NCBI GenBank assembly: GCA_016189025.1
Contig: JACPGS010000022.1
Coordinates: forward strand, 1 to 44,337
Origin: Candidatus Magasanikiibacteriota bacterium
GTDB taxonomy: Bacteria; Patescibacteriota; Patescibacteriia; Magasanikbacterales; GWA2-37-8
DNA: 44,337 bases
Direction of reading: 5' to 3'
Each line of letters starts with the position of its first letter. Position 1 is the stretch's first letter. Made by a program: the position numbers and the translations under genes. Shown here one piece after another: positions 15,168-23,800 of the stretch. Under the pieces are notes generated by a model that was not told where the DNA came from, ran no database searches, and saw nothing but the letters and a program-made list of their open reading frames with translations.

Positions 15168-16240
15168 CTAATTTACCTCTTTTCCCGGCCAGCATAGTCG
15201 GCAGCCTCCCCCGGCCGCTTTTCGTGCAGGACATTATCCTGAATCAGGGCGACCCCTGGTCGCCGGAAATGGATAATGCGGTGCGCTATGCCCTGGCGCT
15301 GCAGGAATCTGCCGGCCTGGACATTGTTTCCGACGGCGAATGGCGGCGCAAATCGTATCTGGAGCCCATTGCCCAGGTAGCCTCGGGCATTGCCCACTGG
15401 TTTAAAGACGGGCAATCCTGGCATACCATAGTTACCCCTCTGCAACAGGTAAACCCCGGCTGGTTTGCCCGCGAAGCAAAATTCTTAAAACAACATACCG
15501 GACGCCAAATTAAAGTCTGTCTGCCTTCGCCGTATTTGCTGGGAGAGCGCCTGTGGGACTCCGAACGATCGCGCCAGGCTTACCCCACCCGCGCCGAATT
15601 CCGCGCCGCGCTGGTGCCGATTCTGCGCGCCGAGATTAAATTGCTGGCGGAAGCCGGTGCTGACATAATTCAAATTGACGACCCGCATATCTGCCTATTT
15701 GTAGACTCGGCAGTGCGCGCTAAATACCCGGACCCGGAAGCAGAACTGGCCGAGGCCTGCCGTTTGGTTAATGCCACGGTAGAGGGAATAACCGGCGCTA
15801 CCACTGCCTTGCATCTGTGCCGGCGCAATAAAGGACGCCGGGGTTGGATTGGCGAGGGCGGCTATGAACCGATTATTCCAGCCCTGGCTAATTTGAGAGT
15901 TAACCAACTGGTGATGGAATACTCTATTCCGGTAGCCGGTGATTTACGAGCGCTCCGGTTGCTACCCCAAAGATTCACCGTTGGCCTGGGCTGTGTGGAT
16001 TGCCGGTTTGCCCATATTGACACGCCGGAGGAAATTGTGGCGCGGGTGCAGCGGGCGCTGCGCTATGTGCCGGCCGAGCGGATAATTTTAAACCCTGATT
16101 GCGGCTTTGCGCCTGGCAGCCAGGCCGAGGTTCCCCTGGATGAGGCTTACCAGAAATTAAAAAACGAGGCGCGTGCTGCGGAAATTTTACGCGCTCAATA
16201 TAGCCGGATGATGCCTCCTTCCCTAAGCGGCGCGGGCTGA
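15164..16240 (+). CDS. MetE-core cobalamin-independent methionine synthase family protein
   Basis: The 358-residue protein matches only the C-terminal catalytic half of MetE. It opens with PASIVGSLPRPLFVQD, contains EAGADIIQIDDP in the barrel, and has the zinc ligands in TALHLCRRN (HxC), LVMEYS and LNPDCGF. Stand-alone MetE-core enzymes transfer methyl groups to homocysteine from various donors, and relatives cleave other thioethers. Translational coupling to the nucleotidyltransferase (ATGA at 15164) is unexpected for plain methionine synthesis and may point to a linked pathway. A strong terminator follows. Methyl donor and acceptor are unknown. Confidence 0.8.
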   Translation: MTNLPLFPASIVGSLPRPLFVQDIILNQGDPWSPEMDNAVRYALALQESAGLDIVSDGEWRRKSYLEPIAQVASGIAHWFKDGQSWHTIVTPLQQVNPGWFAREAKFLKQHTGRQIKVCLPSPYLLGERLWDSERSRQAYPTRAEFRAALVPILRAEIKLLAEAGADIIQIDDPHICLFVDSAVRAKYPDPEAELAEACRLVNATVEGITGATTALHLCRRNKGRRGWIGEGGYEPIIPALANLRVNQLVMEYSIPVAGDLRALRLLPQRFTVGLGCVDCRFAHIDTPEEIVARVQRALRYVPAERIILNPDCGFAPGSQAEVPLDEAYQKLKNEARAAEILRAQYSRMMPPSLSGAG

Positions 16241-16264
16241 TTTTGATTGAATCCAAAATTTATT

Positions 16265-16291
16265 GCCCTCGCGCCGCCGCGAGGGCTTTTT
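16265..16291 (+). terminator. rho-independent terminator after MetE-like gene
   Basis: GCCCTCGCG (16265-16273) pairs with CGCGAGGGC (16278-16286) across a four-base loop and is followed by TTTTTG. Confidence 0.85.
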
Positions 16292-16324
16292 GTTCTTTAC
16301 CAAATTAATATCGTTGGCCAATTC

Positions 16325-16405
16325 TGTCATTCTGAGCGGAGCGAAGAATCTCTATCGGTGAAACAAGGGATCCTTCGCCCCGCTGAAGCGGGACTCAGGA
16401 CGACA
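16325..16405. repeat. REP-like palindromic repeat
   Basis: GTCATTCTGAG (16326-16336) and CTCAGGACGAC (16394-16404) form imperfect outer arms. Inside are GCGGAGCGAAGAATC and GGATCCTTCGCCCCGCTGAAGCGGG. The TCATTCTGAGC...GAAGAATC theme is a widespread bacterial dispersed repeat. It lies directly in front of the methyltransferase leader. Confidence 0.75.
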
Positions 16406-16458
16406 AAACAACCGACTGTCGTTTGGCAGCGGCCAAACGTACAAAAAAGGAGGAACTC

Positions 16459-17163
16459 ATGCGCAATGGCACGCCCTGGTGGGGCGGTGGCGAGTATCAA
16501 ATTGGCGACCAGCCAAGCCCGCATGTGGCTGGGCCTTGCCTTAAATTTTTGCGGCGCGAGACTAAGAATGGCCCCCTTGCCGACATCGGCGTGTTGGGGG
16601 GGCGCAACCTACCACCACTCCTCGCACTCGGCGGCGAAGTAGTCGCCACGGACACGGCCGAGGCAGGAGCAGCGCTGGCCAAAGCGCGCCAGCGCTTCCC
16701 GAAGGTGCACTTTATCACAACGCTGATCACGGCGCTCCCGTTTGGGGACGGGACGCTCGGCGGCGCCCTGTGCTGGCGGGTGCTGCACAACATCACGAAC
16801 CCACGCGAGTTAGTAATGGCCTGGGCAGAGTTGAACCGTGTCCTGGCGCCGAACGCGCCGCTTGTTATCGCGGTGCGGAGCGAACGCCACCACGACGACC
16901 ACCTGGCTCGGTTATTCGTGCGACGCCTGCCGAACGGCGGTAGTGGAGTACGCGAAGACGTGTACTTCACCAATGGTGGGTTCCGGCTCCTGGCCGGGCT
17001 CACCGGATTCACAGTTATGGACTTGCTGCCCGATGTTGAGGGTGGCGAAAACATTGACGGCCGGGAGGTGACCAATCGATACTTAGTAGCGCACCTCCTA
17101 AAAACTGCGCCGATCCGCTCTCCCCACCTGGCTGTGGCCGAGAAGCTCGTGGTGCGGCCGTAA
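16459..17163 (+). CDS. class I SAM-dependent methyltransferase
   Basis: The start is ATG 16459 (MRNGTPWWGGGEYQIGD), with AAAGGAGGA seven bases upstream. The 234-residue product has LADIGVLGGRNLPPLLALGG as the SAM-binding loop, VVATDTAEAG as the acidic motif II, and GGALCWRVLHNITNPRELV as the methyltransferase-11-like post-motif. The target is not evident. A hairpin CGTTTGG/CCAAACG (16420-16439) sits just before the SD and could modulate translation. Codon use is GC-rich, and the gene stands alone between a palindromic repeat and a terminator, so recent acquisition is possible. Confidence 0.75.
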   Translation: MRNGTPWWGGGEYQIGDQPSPHVAGPCLKFLRRETKNGPLADIGVLGGRNLPPLLALGGEVVATDTAEAGAALAKARQRFPKVHFITTLITALPFGDGTLGGALCWRVLHNITNPRELVMAWAELNRVLAPNAPLVIAVRSERHHDDHLARLFVRRLPNGGSGVREDVYFTNGGFRLLAGLTGFTVMDLLPDVEGGENIDGREVTNRYLVAHLLKTAPIRSPHLAVAEKLVVRP

Positions 17164-17225
17164 ATTCCCCTCCCCTTTCGCTCTTTCTTCCCAATGCCTG
17201 ACAACGCTTTCCCCCGCGCCAGGCT

Positions 17226-17250
17226 TGCCCGGTACCGTTCTGGTGCCGGG
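17226..17250. terminator. hairpin after methyltransferase gene
   Basis: GCCCGGTACC and GGTGCCGGGC form a ten-base stem with a G-T pair around a five-base loop. There is no strong U-tract, so it may be an mRNA 3' stabiliser rather than a terminator. Confidence 0.45.
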
Positions 17251-17308
17251 CTTCTCTACTTGCCAGCGAATACTCGCTAGCAAATAGCGAAAAAATTTTC
17301 TCCAAACT

Positions 17309-17338
17309 AAAAACCGCGCCCGAAAGGGCGGGTTTTTA
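17309..17338. terminator. bidirectional terminator between methyltransferase and tRNA-like RNA
   Basis: AAACCGCGCCC and GGGCGGGTTT pair around a GAAA tetraloop with A and T runs on both sides. It serves the plus-strand methyltransferase transcript and, on the minus strand, ends the tRNA-like RNA. Confidence 0.8.
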
Positions 17339-17341
17339 GCG

Positions 17342-17410
17342 TGGAGCCAAGGGGTATTGAACCCCTCTATCCGAGTGTCGACCACGGATTCCTCACCAAG
17401 AGGTGGCCCC
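17342..17410 (-). ncRNA. aberrant tRNA-Ala-like RNA
   Basis: Read on the minus strand, GGGGCCA pairs with TGGCTCC as a seven-base acceptor with a G3-U70 wobble, the main alanine identity element, followed by discriminator A. The T arm AGGGG-TTCAATA-CCCCT is normal. The rest is not: CCTC-TTGGT-GAGG is a D arm with only five loop bases and no two-base connector, and ATCCG/CGGAT closes an eleven-base anticodon loop with no alanine anticodon. At 69 nt it is too short for tmRNA. It has its own extended -10 and a terminator, so it is probably expressed. It could be a decaying tRNA, a tRNA mimic or an RNA charged with alanine for another purpose. Confidence 0.55.
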
Positions 17411-17429
17411 TTAAACTCCACTGGGCAAC

Positions 17430-17435
17430 ATTGTA
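17430..17435 (-). promoter_or_regulatory. extended -10 promoter of tRNA-like RNA
   Basis: TACAAT (complement of 17430-17435) is preceded by TGC, an extended -10; no good -35 is visible. The expected start is near 17423, giving a leader of about 12 bases before the tRNA-like 5' end. Confidence 0.45.
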
Positions 17436-17459
17436 GCACTTTTTATAAAAAAGAAAAGG

Positions 17460-17477
17460 CCGAGATTTAGGTCTCGG
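17460..17477. terminator. hairpin with T-rich flank, minus-strand terminator
   Basis: CCGAGA (17460-17465) pairs with TCTCGG (17472-17477). On the minus strand it is followed by TTTTCTTTTTT, so it isolates the tRNA-like RNA from upstream minus-strand transcription. Confidence 0.6.
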
Positions 17478-17608
17478 ACTTTTGAGGTTTCAATAGGTCA
17501 ACAATAATATCCTATCAAATCTATATATTTTGTCAATACTGATTGTCCACAACCGAAAAAAATCGTATTTCCGTCCCGCGCCGCCCAAATGGCGCGATCC
17601 AGTGCCTC

Positions 17609-17637
17609 TTGACTTCCTTGGCTGCTTGGCCTAAAAT
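17609..17637 (+). promoter_or_regulatory. near-consensus promoter for basic orphan protein
   Basis: TTGACT (17609-17614) and TAAAAT (17632-17637) are 17 bases apart. The leader then carries a GCCCGC/GCGGGC hairpin before the AGGAGG site at 17693-17698. Confidence 0.6.
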
Positions 17638-17698
17638 AACCGCCGTCTGACTGACACTGCCCGCACAACGCGGGCCGGTCGCAGACCTCACCAGGAGG

Positions 17699-18043
17699 AT
17701 GAATTTGGGACAAGCACGTGGAAAAGGAAGGTCCCGGGGATACCGGGGCGACAAACCGACAAAGGCCAAGCAGCCTCCGTCGGGCAACTCCAACCCCAAC
17801 CAGGATCGCCAGCCCCGGCGGGCCAAGCGTGAACGGTTCCGGGTCACCTCGCCGTTCGGGGCGGTCGCTCCGGGGCACGAACCGGGCGGTCACTTCGAGA
17901 CGGCATCGCCGGCCGACCCGCCTTCCGGGCATGCCGACGAACCGCTGACCCGGCGTGACCCAGCCAAGCGCTCCGAGGGCAGGCAGCCGCCGAAGCGTGA
18001 CAAGCTGCACGGAAGCTCTACCGGCTGCAACGACGAGATCTAG
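17699..18043 (+). CDS. small basic, disordered orphan protein
   Basis: The 114-residue frame is rich in Arg, Pro, Gly, Ser and Lys with almost no hydrophobic core, so the product is likely disordered and may bind nucleic acid. The AGGAGG is adjacent to the ATG at 17699, too close for normal initiation; the in-frame TTG at 17705 (MGQARGKGRSRG if used) has ideal spacing and may be the true start. A good promoter upstream and strong hairpins downstream support a transcribed gene. An overlapping frame from GTG about 17718 and an antisense ORF (17498-18010) compete, so the coding assignment is moderate. Confidence 0.4.
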   Translation: MNLGQARGKGRSRGYRGDKPTKAKQPPSGNSNPNQDRQPRRAKRERFRVTSPFGAVAPGHEPGGHFETASPADPPSGHADEPLTRRDPAKRSEGRQPPKRDKLHGSSTGCNDEI

Positions 18044-18090
18044 CCCGCCTGCCCCTCCCCCGCTCTTTTTCCCCGCCCCACCCCCTGCCT

Positions 18091-18199
18091 TAAAGACCCC
18101 TCCGCTTCACCCCCGTTGCCGAGAACTCTCCTTCTCGCCAGCGGGGGAGGGGTCTTTAGAAAAAACTAACAAAATCCCGACTGACTAGCCGGGATTTTG
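18091..18199 (+). terminator. two terminator hairpins
   Basis: TAAAGACCCCTCC (18091-18103) pairs with GGAGGGGTCTTTA (18146-18158), thirteen pairs with a long loop. CAAAATCCCG (18170-18179) pairs with CGGGATTTTG (18190-18199) and runs into TTTG. They separate the orphan gene from the toxin-antitoxin unit. Confidence 0.75.
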
Positions 18200-18200
18200 T

Positions 18201-18227
18201 TTGACAAATTACTCCATAAATTATAGA
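18201..18227 (+). promoter_or_regulatory. promoter of toxin-antitoxin pair
   Basis: TTGACA (18201-18206) is followed 15 bases later by TATAGA (18222-18227). The spacer is shorter than ideal, which is common for autoregulated toxin-antitoxin promoters. Confidence 0.4.
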
Positions 18228-18272
18228 CTAAACTCAAACCAAAACTCATTGTTTCTTATCTCTACCTGATTT

Positions 18273-18491
18273 ATGTATAAAATCATTACTAAACCCGTTG
18301 TTGTTAATAAGTACCAGCTTACTGCCGAGGTAAAATTGCTGCGCTCTTCTCTCATCGGTTTCCTAGGAGAGGATGAGGAGGGCGAGTATCGGCCAGAATT
18401 TGTGGCAAAAATACTCCATCGCAGCCAACAGTCCCCCACCCGGGTCTTTAGAGGAGCGCGCGACTTTCTTAGCCGGTTGCGCTCCGCCTGA
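18273..18491 (+). CDS. antitoxin-like protein paired with RelE/ParE-type toxin
   Basis: The 72-residue protein starts MYKIITKPVVVNKYQLTAEV and ends in a basic helix. No family is certain, but size, position and the one-base gap to a RelE/ParE-like toxin make antitoxin the likeliest role. Such antitoxins bind their toxin through the C-terminus and repress their own promoter through the N-terminus. No SD is visible. Confidence 0.55.
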   Translation: MYKIITKPVVVNKYQLTAEVKLLRSSLIGFLGEDEEGEYRPEFVAKILHRSQQSPTRVFRGARDFLSRLRSA

Positions 18492-18492
18492 T

Positions 18493-18753
18493 ATGGCACT
18501 GCTATACTATCAAGATTTTGAATCAGAAGCTCGTAATCTACCAAAGGCCGCTCAACAAAAACTTGCTCGCTGTCTGGAACTTCTCGCTAATCAGCCTTTT
18601 CATCCCCTACTACATACCAAACGTCTAGGGGGAGAACTGCTTGGCGTTTATTCTTTCCGCATTACCCGCGACTGGCGGGTATTGTTTCAATTTTTGGATC
18701 AACAAACAATCCAATTACTAGCAGTTGGCCATCGTAAGGAAATTTATCGGTAA
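18493..18753 (+). CDS. RelE/ParE-family toxin
   Basis: The start is ATG 18493 (MALLYYQDFESEARNLPKAA), one base after the antitoxin stop; the longer frame overlaps the antitoxin. The 86-residue product has KLARCLELLANQPFHPLLHTKRLGG as the helix pair and linker, then VYSFRITRDWRVLFQF and VGHRKEIYR. This is the L...G..S.R...YR...F.....I.VGHRK.IY pattern of RelE/ParE toxins. These either cleave mRNA in the ribosome or inhibit gyrase, and sequence alone does not decide which. Length is usual for the family. Confidence 0.85.
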   Translation: MALLYYQDFESEARNLPKAAQQKLARCLELLANQPFHPLLHTKRLGGELLGVYSFRITRDWRVLFQFLDQQTIQLLAVGHRKEIYR

Positions 18754-18800
18754 TCCTTCCTCTACCACATCTTAATTGCTGGCTTCTTTATCTACTAAAC

Positions 18801-19889
18801 ATGCTCATTTTAGGTATTGAAACTTCCTGCGATGAAACGTCGGTGGCGCTGGTGGATTGCCGCGCCGAGGGGCACCGCGTAATTACGGAGCGCACCGCTT
18901 CGCAAATTGATATTCACCGCCCTTATGGCGGCGTGGTGCCGGAAGTGGCCGGGCGACAGCACGCCGAAGCAATCGTGCCGCTGATAGGAACTGTGCTGGC
19001 CGGACAACCCCGGCCAGAAGTAATTGCCATTACTGCCGGGCCAGGACTGATTACCGCTTTATTGGTAGGCGTGGAAGCGGCGCGGACGCTCTCGTATGCC
19101 TGGGGAATACCGTTGGTGGCGGTTAATCATATTGCCGGGCATATTCACTCCGTGGAAATCGGCAGCCTGTCCCGAGCTCGGTCGAGGGATCAGAAATCAC
19201 TTACTTTTCCCGTCCTCGCTCTGGTAGCGAGCGGCGGCCACACTGAACTTATTCTGATGCGCGGCCACGGTGATTATCACCGGCTCGGCGCCACCCGCGA
19301 CGATGCGGCCGGCGAAGCGTTCGACAAAGTAGCAAAACTACTTGGTCTACCTTACCCGGGTGGGCCGGAAATTTCCCGTTTAGCTGCTGCCGGGAGCCCT
19401 AACGCAATTCCTTTCCCTCGGCCAATGCTGGCAGAAGATAACTTAGACTTCAGTTTTGCCGGACTAAAAACCGCGGCGCTCTATTGGCTGCGGGATAATC
19501 AGCTTGCGGCAATGCAGCTCACCGCAGTGCCGCTCCCGGCCGGCATCTTCGGGCAGTCTCCCGACCCCCCCACTATCAACGACTTTTGCGCCAGCTTTGA
19601 GGCGGCGATAGTGGACGTACTGGTAGAAAAAACTCTCCGCGCGGCGAAGCAAATCAAACCTAAAACTATTATTCTCGCCGGCGGCGTAGCCGCTAATAAA
19701 ACACTGCGCCAAACACTCGCCGCAGAAATTTCCCATCGCCTGCCGGCTACCGGCTTCCAGCTGCCAGCCAACACTTACTGCATGGACAACGCCGCGATGA
19801 TCGCCGTAGCCGGCTATTACCAGGCGCGCCAGGGCAAGTTTCCCGACTGGCAAAAGCTAGACGTTGACCCCAACTGGAAAATTGGGTAA
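18801..19889 (+). CDS. tsaD: tRNA N6-adenosine threonylcarbamoyltransferase TsaD
   Basis: The 362-residue protein opens with ILGIETSCDETSVALVD, has the metal-binding histidines in VNHIAGHIHS (H110, H114), and the ASGGHTEL and AGGVAANKTLR nucleotide motifs. TsaD transfers threonylcarbamoyl from its AMP adduct to A37 of ANN-reading tRNAs, working with TsaB, TsaE and TsaC, which are not in this window. Length is a little above the usual 340 residues because of a short insertion near 185-200. No SD is visible and the preceding gene ends 47 bases upstream. Confidence 0.95.
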   Translation: MLILGIETSCDETSVALVDCRAEGHRVITERTASQIDIHRPYGGVVPEVAGRQHAEAIVPLIGTVLAGQPRPEVIAITAGPGLITALLVGVEAARTLSYAWGIPLVAVNHIAGHIHSVEIGSLSRARSRDQKSLTFPVLALVASGGHTELILMRGHGDYHRLGATRDDAAGEAFDKVAKLLGLPYPGGPEISRLAAAGSPNAIPFPRPMLAEDNLDFSFAGLKTAALYWLRDNQLAAMQLTAVPLPAGIFGQSPDPPTINDFCASFEAAIVDVLVEKTLRAAKQIKPKTIILAGGVAANKTLRQTLAAEISHRLPATGFQLPANTYCMDNAAMIAVAGYYQARQGKFPDWQKLDVDPNWKIG

Positions 19890-19894
19890 ACTCA

Positions 19895-19942
19895 ACCTGT
19901 CTTCCTACTCCTACCATCCTACCGTCCTACCTGCCTACTATC
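19895..19942. repeat. degenerate CCTAC repeats between tsaD and prs
   Basis: Five CCTAC units and two CCTA variants follow each other at six- to eight-base steps, giving a pyrimidine-rich tract. It fills most of the gap and precedes the prs ATG, so it forms the prs 5' region. It looks like a decaying microsatellite. Confidence 0.6.
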
Positions 19943-19948
19943 CTAAAT

Positions 19949-20893
19949 ATGAACTTAAAACTCTTCTCCGGCTCCGCCCATCTGGAGCTGGCCAAGCGAA
20001 TCGCCCGAGAGCTGAAGATCCCATTAGGTAAAGTCACTAGTTTCACCTTTGGGAACGACAACCGCTTCGTTAAAATAGACGAACCAGTGCGGGGGAGCGA
20101 TGTTTATGTGGTCCAAACCAGCCGCCCGCCGGTGGACGCGTATTTATTTGAATTGCTTATGCTGCTGCGGGCGTTGCGCGATGCTTCGGCCGCACGCTTG
20201 ACAGCGGTAATTCCTTACCTGCCTTATGTCCGCGGCGACAAACGCGACCAACCCCGGGTTTGCCTGACGGCTCGCCTGGTGGCTGATTTGATTGCCGAGG
20301 CCGGCGCCGAGCGCGTGCTGGTAATGGATCTGCACGCTCCCCAAATTCAGGGATTCTTCTCGATTCCTGGCGACGAACTGTTTGCGGCTCCGCTTTTAAT
20401 TGCCCACCTGAAAAAGCACTGGGATTTAACCAACGCTGTGCTGGTAGCGGGCGACGCCGGCGCCGCCAAACTTACCCGCCGGTTTACCGATGCCTTAAAA
20501 CTGCCGGTGGCAATAATGGATAAACGCCGGGTGGGCAATAAAACCGCACCGGTAATTAAAGGCGTAATCGGCGACGTGAAACAAAAAAACGCTATCCTGA
20601 TTGATGACGAAATTGCCAGCGGCGCGACGATTATCGGCGACGCCAAATTTCTGCAGGGCAAGGCCGGAGCGGCGAGCGTGGCGGCGGTGGTTACCCATGC
20701 CGTATTCTCCGGCGCGGCGCGGGCGGCGCTTAATCGTTCTCCGCTTAAGCGTATTTTAGTTACCAATACCATACCGACCGCCGGCAAAACCATCCGCCGC
20801 CTGGAAGTAGTAGACGTCGCCCCCCGCCTGGCCGAAGGCATCCGCCGTCTCCACGCCGAAAAATCCTTACAAAATCTTAATGATCTCCCGTAA
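19949..20893 (+). CDS. prs: ribose-phosphate pyrophosphokinase
   Basis: The 314-residue protein fits PRPP synthetase. FSGSAHLELAKRIARELK and DNRFVKIDEPVRGSDVYVVQ form the N-terminal domain, YVRGDKRDQPR resembles the ATP/Mg loop, VMDLHAPQIQGFF is the metal site, and AILIDDEIASGATI is the PRPP-binding loop. The enzyme makes PRPP from ribose 5-phosphate and ATP for nucleotide synthesis. The flexible-loop motif is slightly divergent (usual R-Q-D-R-K), so regulation may differ. The 3' end overlaps the convergent dnaE end by 17 bases. Confidence 0.92.
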   Translation: MNLKLFSGSAHLELAKRIARELKIPLGKVTSFTFGNDNRFVKIDEPVRGSDVYVVQTSRPPVDAYLFELLMLLRALRDASAARLTAVIPYLPYVRGDKRDQPRVCLTARLVADLIAEAGAERVLVMDLHAPQIQGFFSIPGDELFAAPLLIAHLKKHWDLTNAVLVAGDAGAAKLTRRFTDALKLPVAIMDKRRVGNKTAPVIKGVIGDVKQKNAILIDDEIASGATIIGDAKFLQGKAGAASVAAVVTHAVFSGAARAALNRSPLKRILVTNTIPTAGKTIRRLEVVDVAPRLAEGIRRLHAEKSLQNLNDLP

Positions 20894-23800
20894 AGAGTCG
20901 CTCCAATTGCTCGCGTAACTGCAGGGTATCCGTTACTTGGTAAGAAGTCTTAATGCGTTTGCCGGCCACCTCCAGATAAAGCGTCAAACTCCCCGGGTGT
21001 TCAGCCAGGAGTTTTTTAATTTGGTCGGCCCGGGCGCGGATTTCCTCTGCCGTCAGGTGGATAATCACTTCGCCCTCGTTGACGGTTACCCGCGCCGGCT
21101 GGTCTGCCCTCTCCTGAACTAGACGCTGCCGCAGAGACGCCGGCACCGCCTGGCGCAGGGGCGAAACAAACGCCTGCAGCTGCTCCCGCAAACCCGGAGC
21201 CGTGGCAGCGGTAATTAAATAGGCGCGCTCCACGAACAGTTTATCATCGCCCTCGGCTTCGGTAGTGCGCCCCACCACGCACACCGAGGTACCCGTCTGC
21301 CAAACCTCGCGGGTAGCGGCAAAAGTGCGGGGGAAAACCAGCAGTTCAAACGGCCCGGTGGTGTCGGCGATAGTAACAAACAGCATCGGCTCGCCGCCGC
21401 GGGTAATTTTTTTCTTCAATTTCTCCACCACCCCGCCCACCACCACCCAAGCAGCGCGCGGCGCTTCGGGCAGGGCATGCAACGGCGTCAGGCAATCCGC
21501 CAGTAATTTCTGCCATTTGCCAAACGGATGGGCGCTGACATACAGCCCTAACAGCTCCTTTTCCCAGGCGAGCTTAGCCTCGGGCGGGGCGGGCGGGGCA
21601 GGGGCGAGCGTTAAGCGCCGGGCCTTCTCCAGATTAGTGCCGCTGAATAGACTGTGCTGCCCGCCCCCGCCCGCCCCACCCGCCCCACCCGCCCCACCCG
21701 CGCGGTGCCAGGCGAGCAGCGCCTCCAGGTTAGTAAGCAAGGTATTGCGATCAGCGCCGAAGCTGTCCAGCGCTCCGCATTTAATTAAACTCTCCAGAGA
21801 TTTTTTATTCAGGTCTTTATCGGTTACCCGCGCTAAAAAATCTTCCAAATTGCGGTACGAGCCGCCGGCGAGGCGCTCGCGATAAATTACTTCGGCAATA
21901 TGCTCACCCAAATTCTTAATGCCGTTCAGACCGAACCGGATATGGGCCTCCCCGCCTTCCGGCGGGGTAATCAGCGCAAAATTCTTAAAGCTCTCGTTGA
22001 TATCCGGCGGCAAAACCAAAATCCCCATCCGCTCGCATTCGTGGATAATCGCCGGCACCTTTTCAATATCGCCGCTCTCGGCCACCAACACCGCCGTCAT
22101 GTATTGCCGGGGATAATTCGCCTTAAGATACGCGGTCTGGTAAGCCACCACGCCGTAAGAGGCGGCGTGCGCTTTGTTGAATCCGTAGGCGGCAAACGGC
22201 TCAATCAGCTCCCACAAGCGGTGAATTTTCAGCTCGGATAATTTGCCGAACCCCCGGCAGCCGGCAAAAAATTTTTCTTTCTGCCTGGCCATGGCCGCAG
22301 GAATCTTTTTCCCCATTGCTTTGCGGAATTTATCGGCCTCTTCCCAGCTGTAGCCGGCCAGTTTAATAGCGGTCAGCACCACGTCATCCTGGTAAACAAT
22401 CAAGCCCAGCGACTGGTCCAGATACTCCTCCATCCGCGGATCCAGGTAATCCACTAGCTCCGGATGGTGCTTGCGCCTAATATACTCGGGGATGGATTCC
22501 AGGGGCCCCGGCCGGAACAGCGCCACCATAGCCATAATGTCAAAAATGTTGGTGGGTTTAAGTTCGCGCAGATACCGCGTCATGCCGGCGCCCGCCAGCT
22601 GGAATACCCCTACCGTTTCGCCCCGCGCCAGCATGGCATAAGTTTTCGCATCGTCCCAGGGCGCTAAATTATCCAGGTCAATCTTGACGCCGGCAGTTTT
22701 CTCAATAATCTCCACGGCATGCCCCAAAATGGAAAGATTACGAATCCCCAAAAAATCCATTTTCAAGAGCCCGGCTGCTTCCACCGCGTGCATGTCGTAT
22801 TGGGTAATCACCTGCTGTCCGCCCGCTTCGTATTGCACCGGAGTAAAATCAGTCAGGGCGGAAGGGGCAATCACTACGCCCGCCGCGTGAATGGAAGTAT
22901 GCCGGACATTGCCTTCAATTTTTTGCGCCAAATCCAACAAACGCCGCGCCTCCGGATTATCGCGGTATAATTTAGAGAGGTCCGGCTCCACTGCCAGGGC
23001 TTTGGCAATCGTCATCGGGAACCCCTGGGCGCCAAAGGGAATAAGTTTGGCGAGCTGGTCGCAGAAAGAATAAGGATACCCCAGCACCCGCCCCACGTCG
23101 CGCACCGCGGCCCGCGCCATCATGGTGCCGAAAGTGATAATCTGGGCCACGTGGTCCGCGCCGTACTTGTTGGTAACATAAGCAATCATCTCGTCGCGCC
23201 GGTCGTCGGCAAAATCCGCGTCAATATCCGGCGGACTCGGCCGCTCCAGCGTCAAAAACCGCTCAAACGGAAGTTTGAAATATAACGGATTGACATTGGT
23301 GATGCCGAGCGCATAAGACACCATGGAGCCGGCAGCCGACCCTCTAGTAGTTTCCATAATGCCGTGCGCCCGGGCATAATTTACATAATCAGCCACCGCC
23401 AAAAAATACGGCGAGAACCCTTTTTTGGTGATTACCGACAGCTCGTATTCCACCCGTCCGGTAACCGCCGGGGTAACTGCGGTGAGCGTCGGCAGGCGCT
23501 CGTAAACCAGAGCACGCAGATGTTCGTCCCCGGTTTTCCCCGGCGGCACTTCAATCGGCGGAAAATGCCAGCGGTACAGGGGCAATTCCAAATTGACCCG
23601 CTCGGCAATCGCTCCGGTATTGGTAATTGCCTCGGGGATATCGGCAAAACGATCGGCGATGTCTTCCCCGGCCGAGAGCGAGTAATCCACGCCAATCAGA
23701 GTGGGCCGGTTGGGCTCGTCAATGGTGCGCCCCCCGCCAATGCAGATAAGGGCATCCTGGGCTTCAGCATCGGCGGGCTCCAGATAATGGACATCGCGGG

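Noticed and set aside
17341-17421. Reading this RNA as tmRNA or an ordinary class II tRNA
   Set aside because: At 69-81 nt it is far too short for tmRNA and has no tag frame; the arm layout does not fit Ser, Leu or Tyr tRNAs.
17498-18010. 170-codon minus-strand ORF
   Set aside because: It is antisense to a plus-strand frame that has a near-consensus promoter, AGGAGG and terminators; it lacks its own SD and reads as GC-driven filler.
21655-21705. Tandem CCGCCC repeats as a CRISPR-like or regulatory array
   Set aside because: It is the coding sequence for the Gly/Ala linker of DnaE, in frame, with no spacers.
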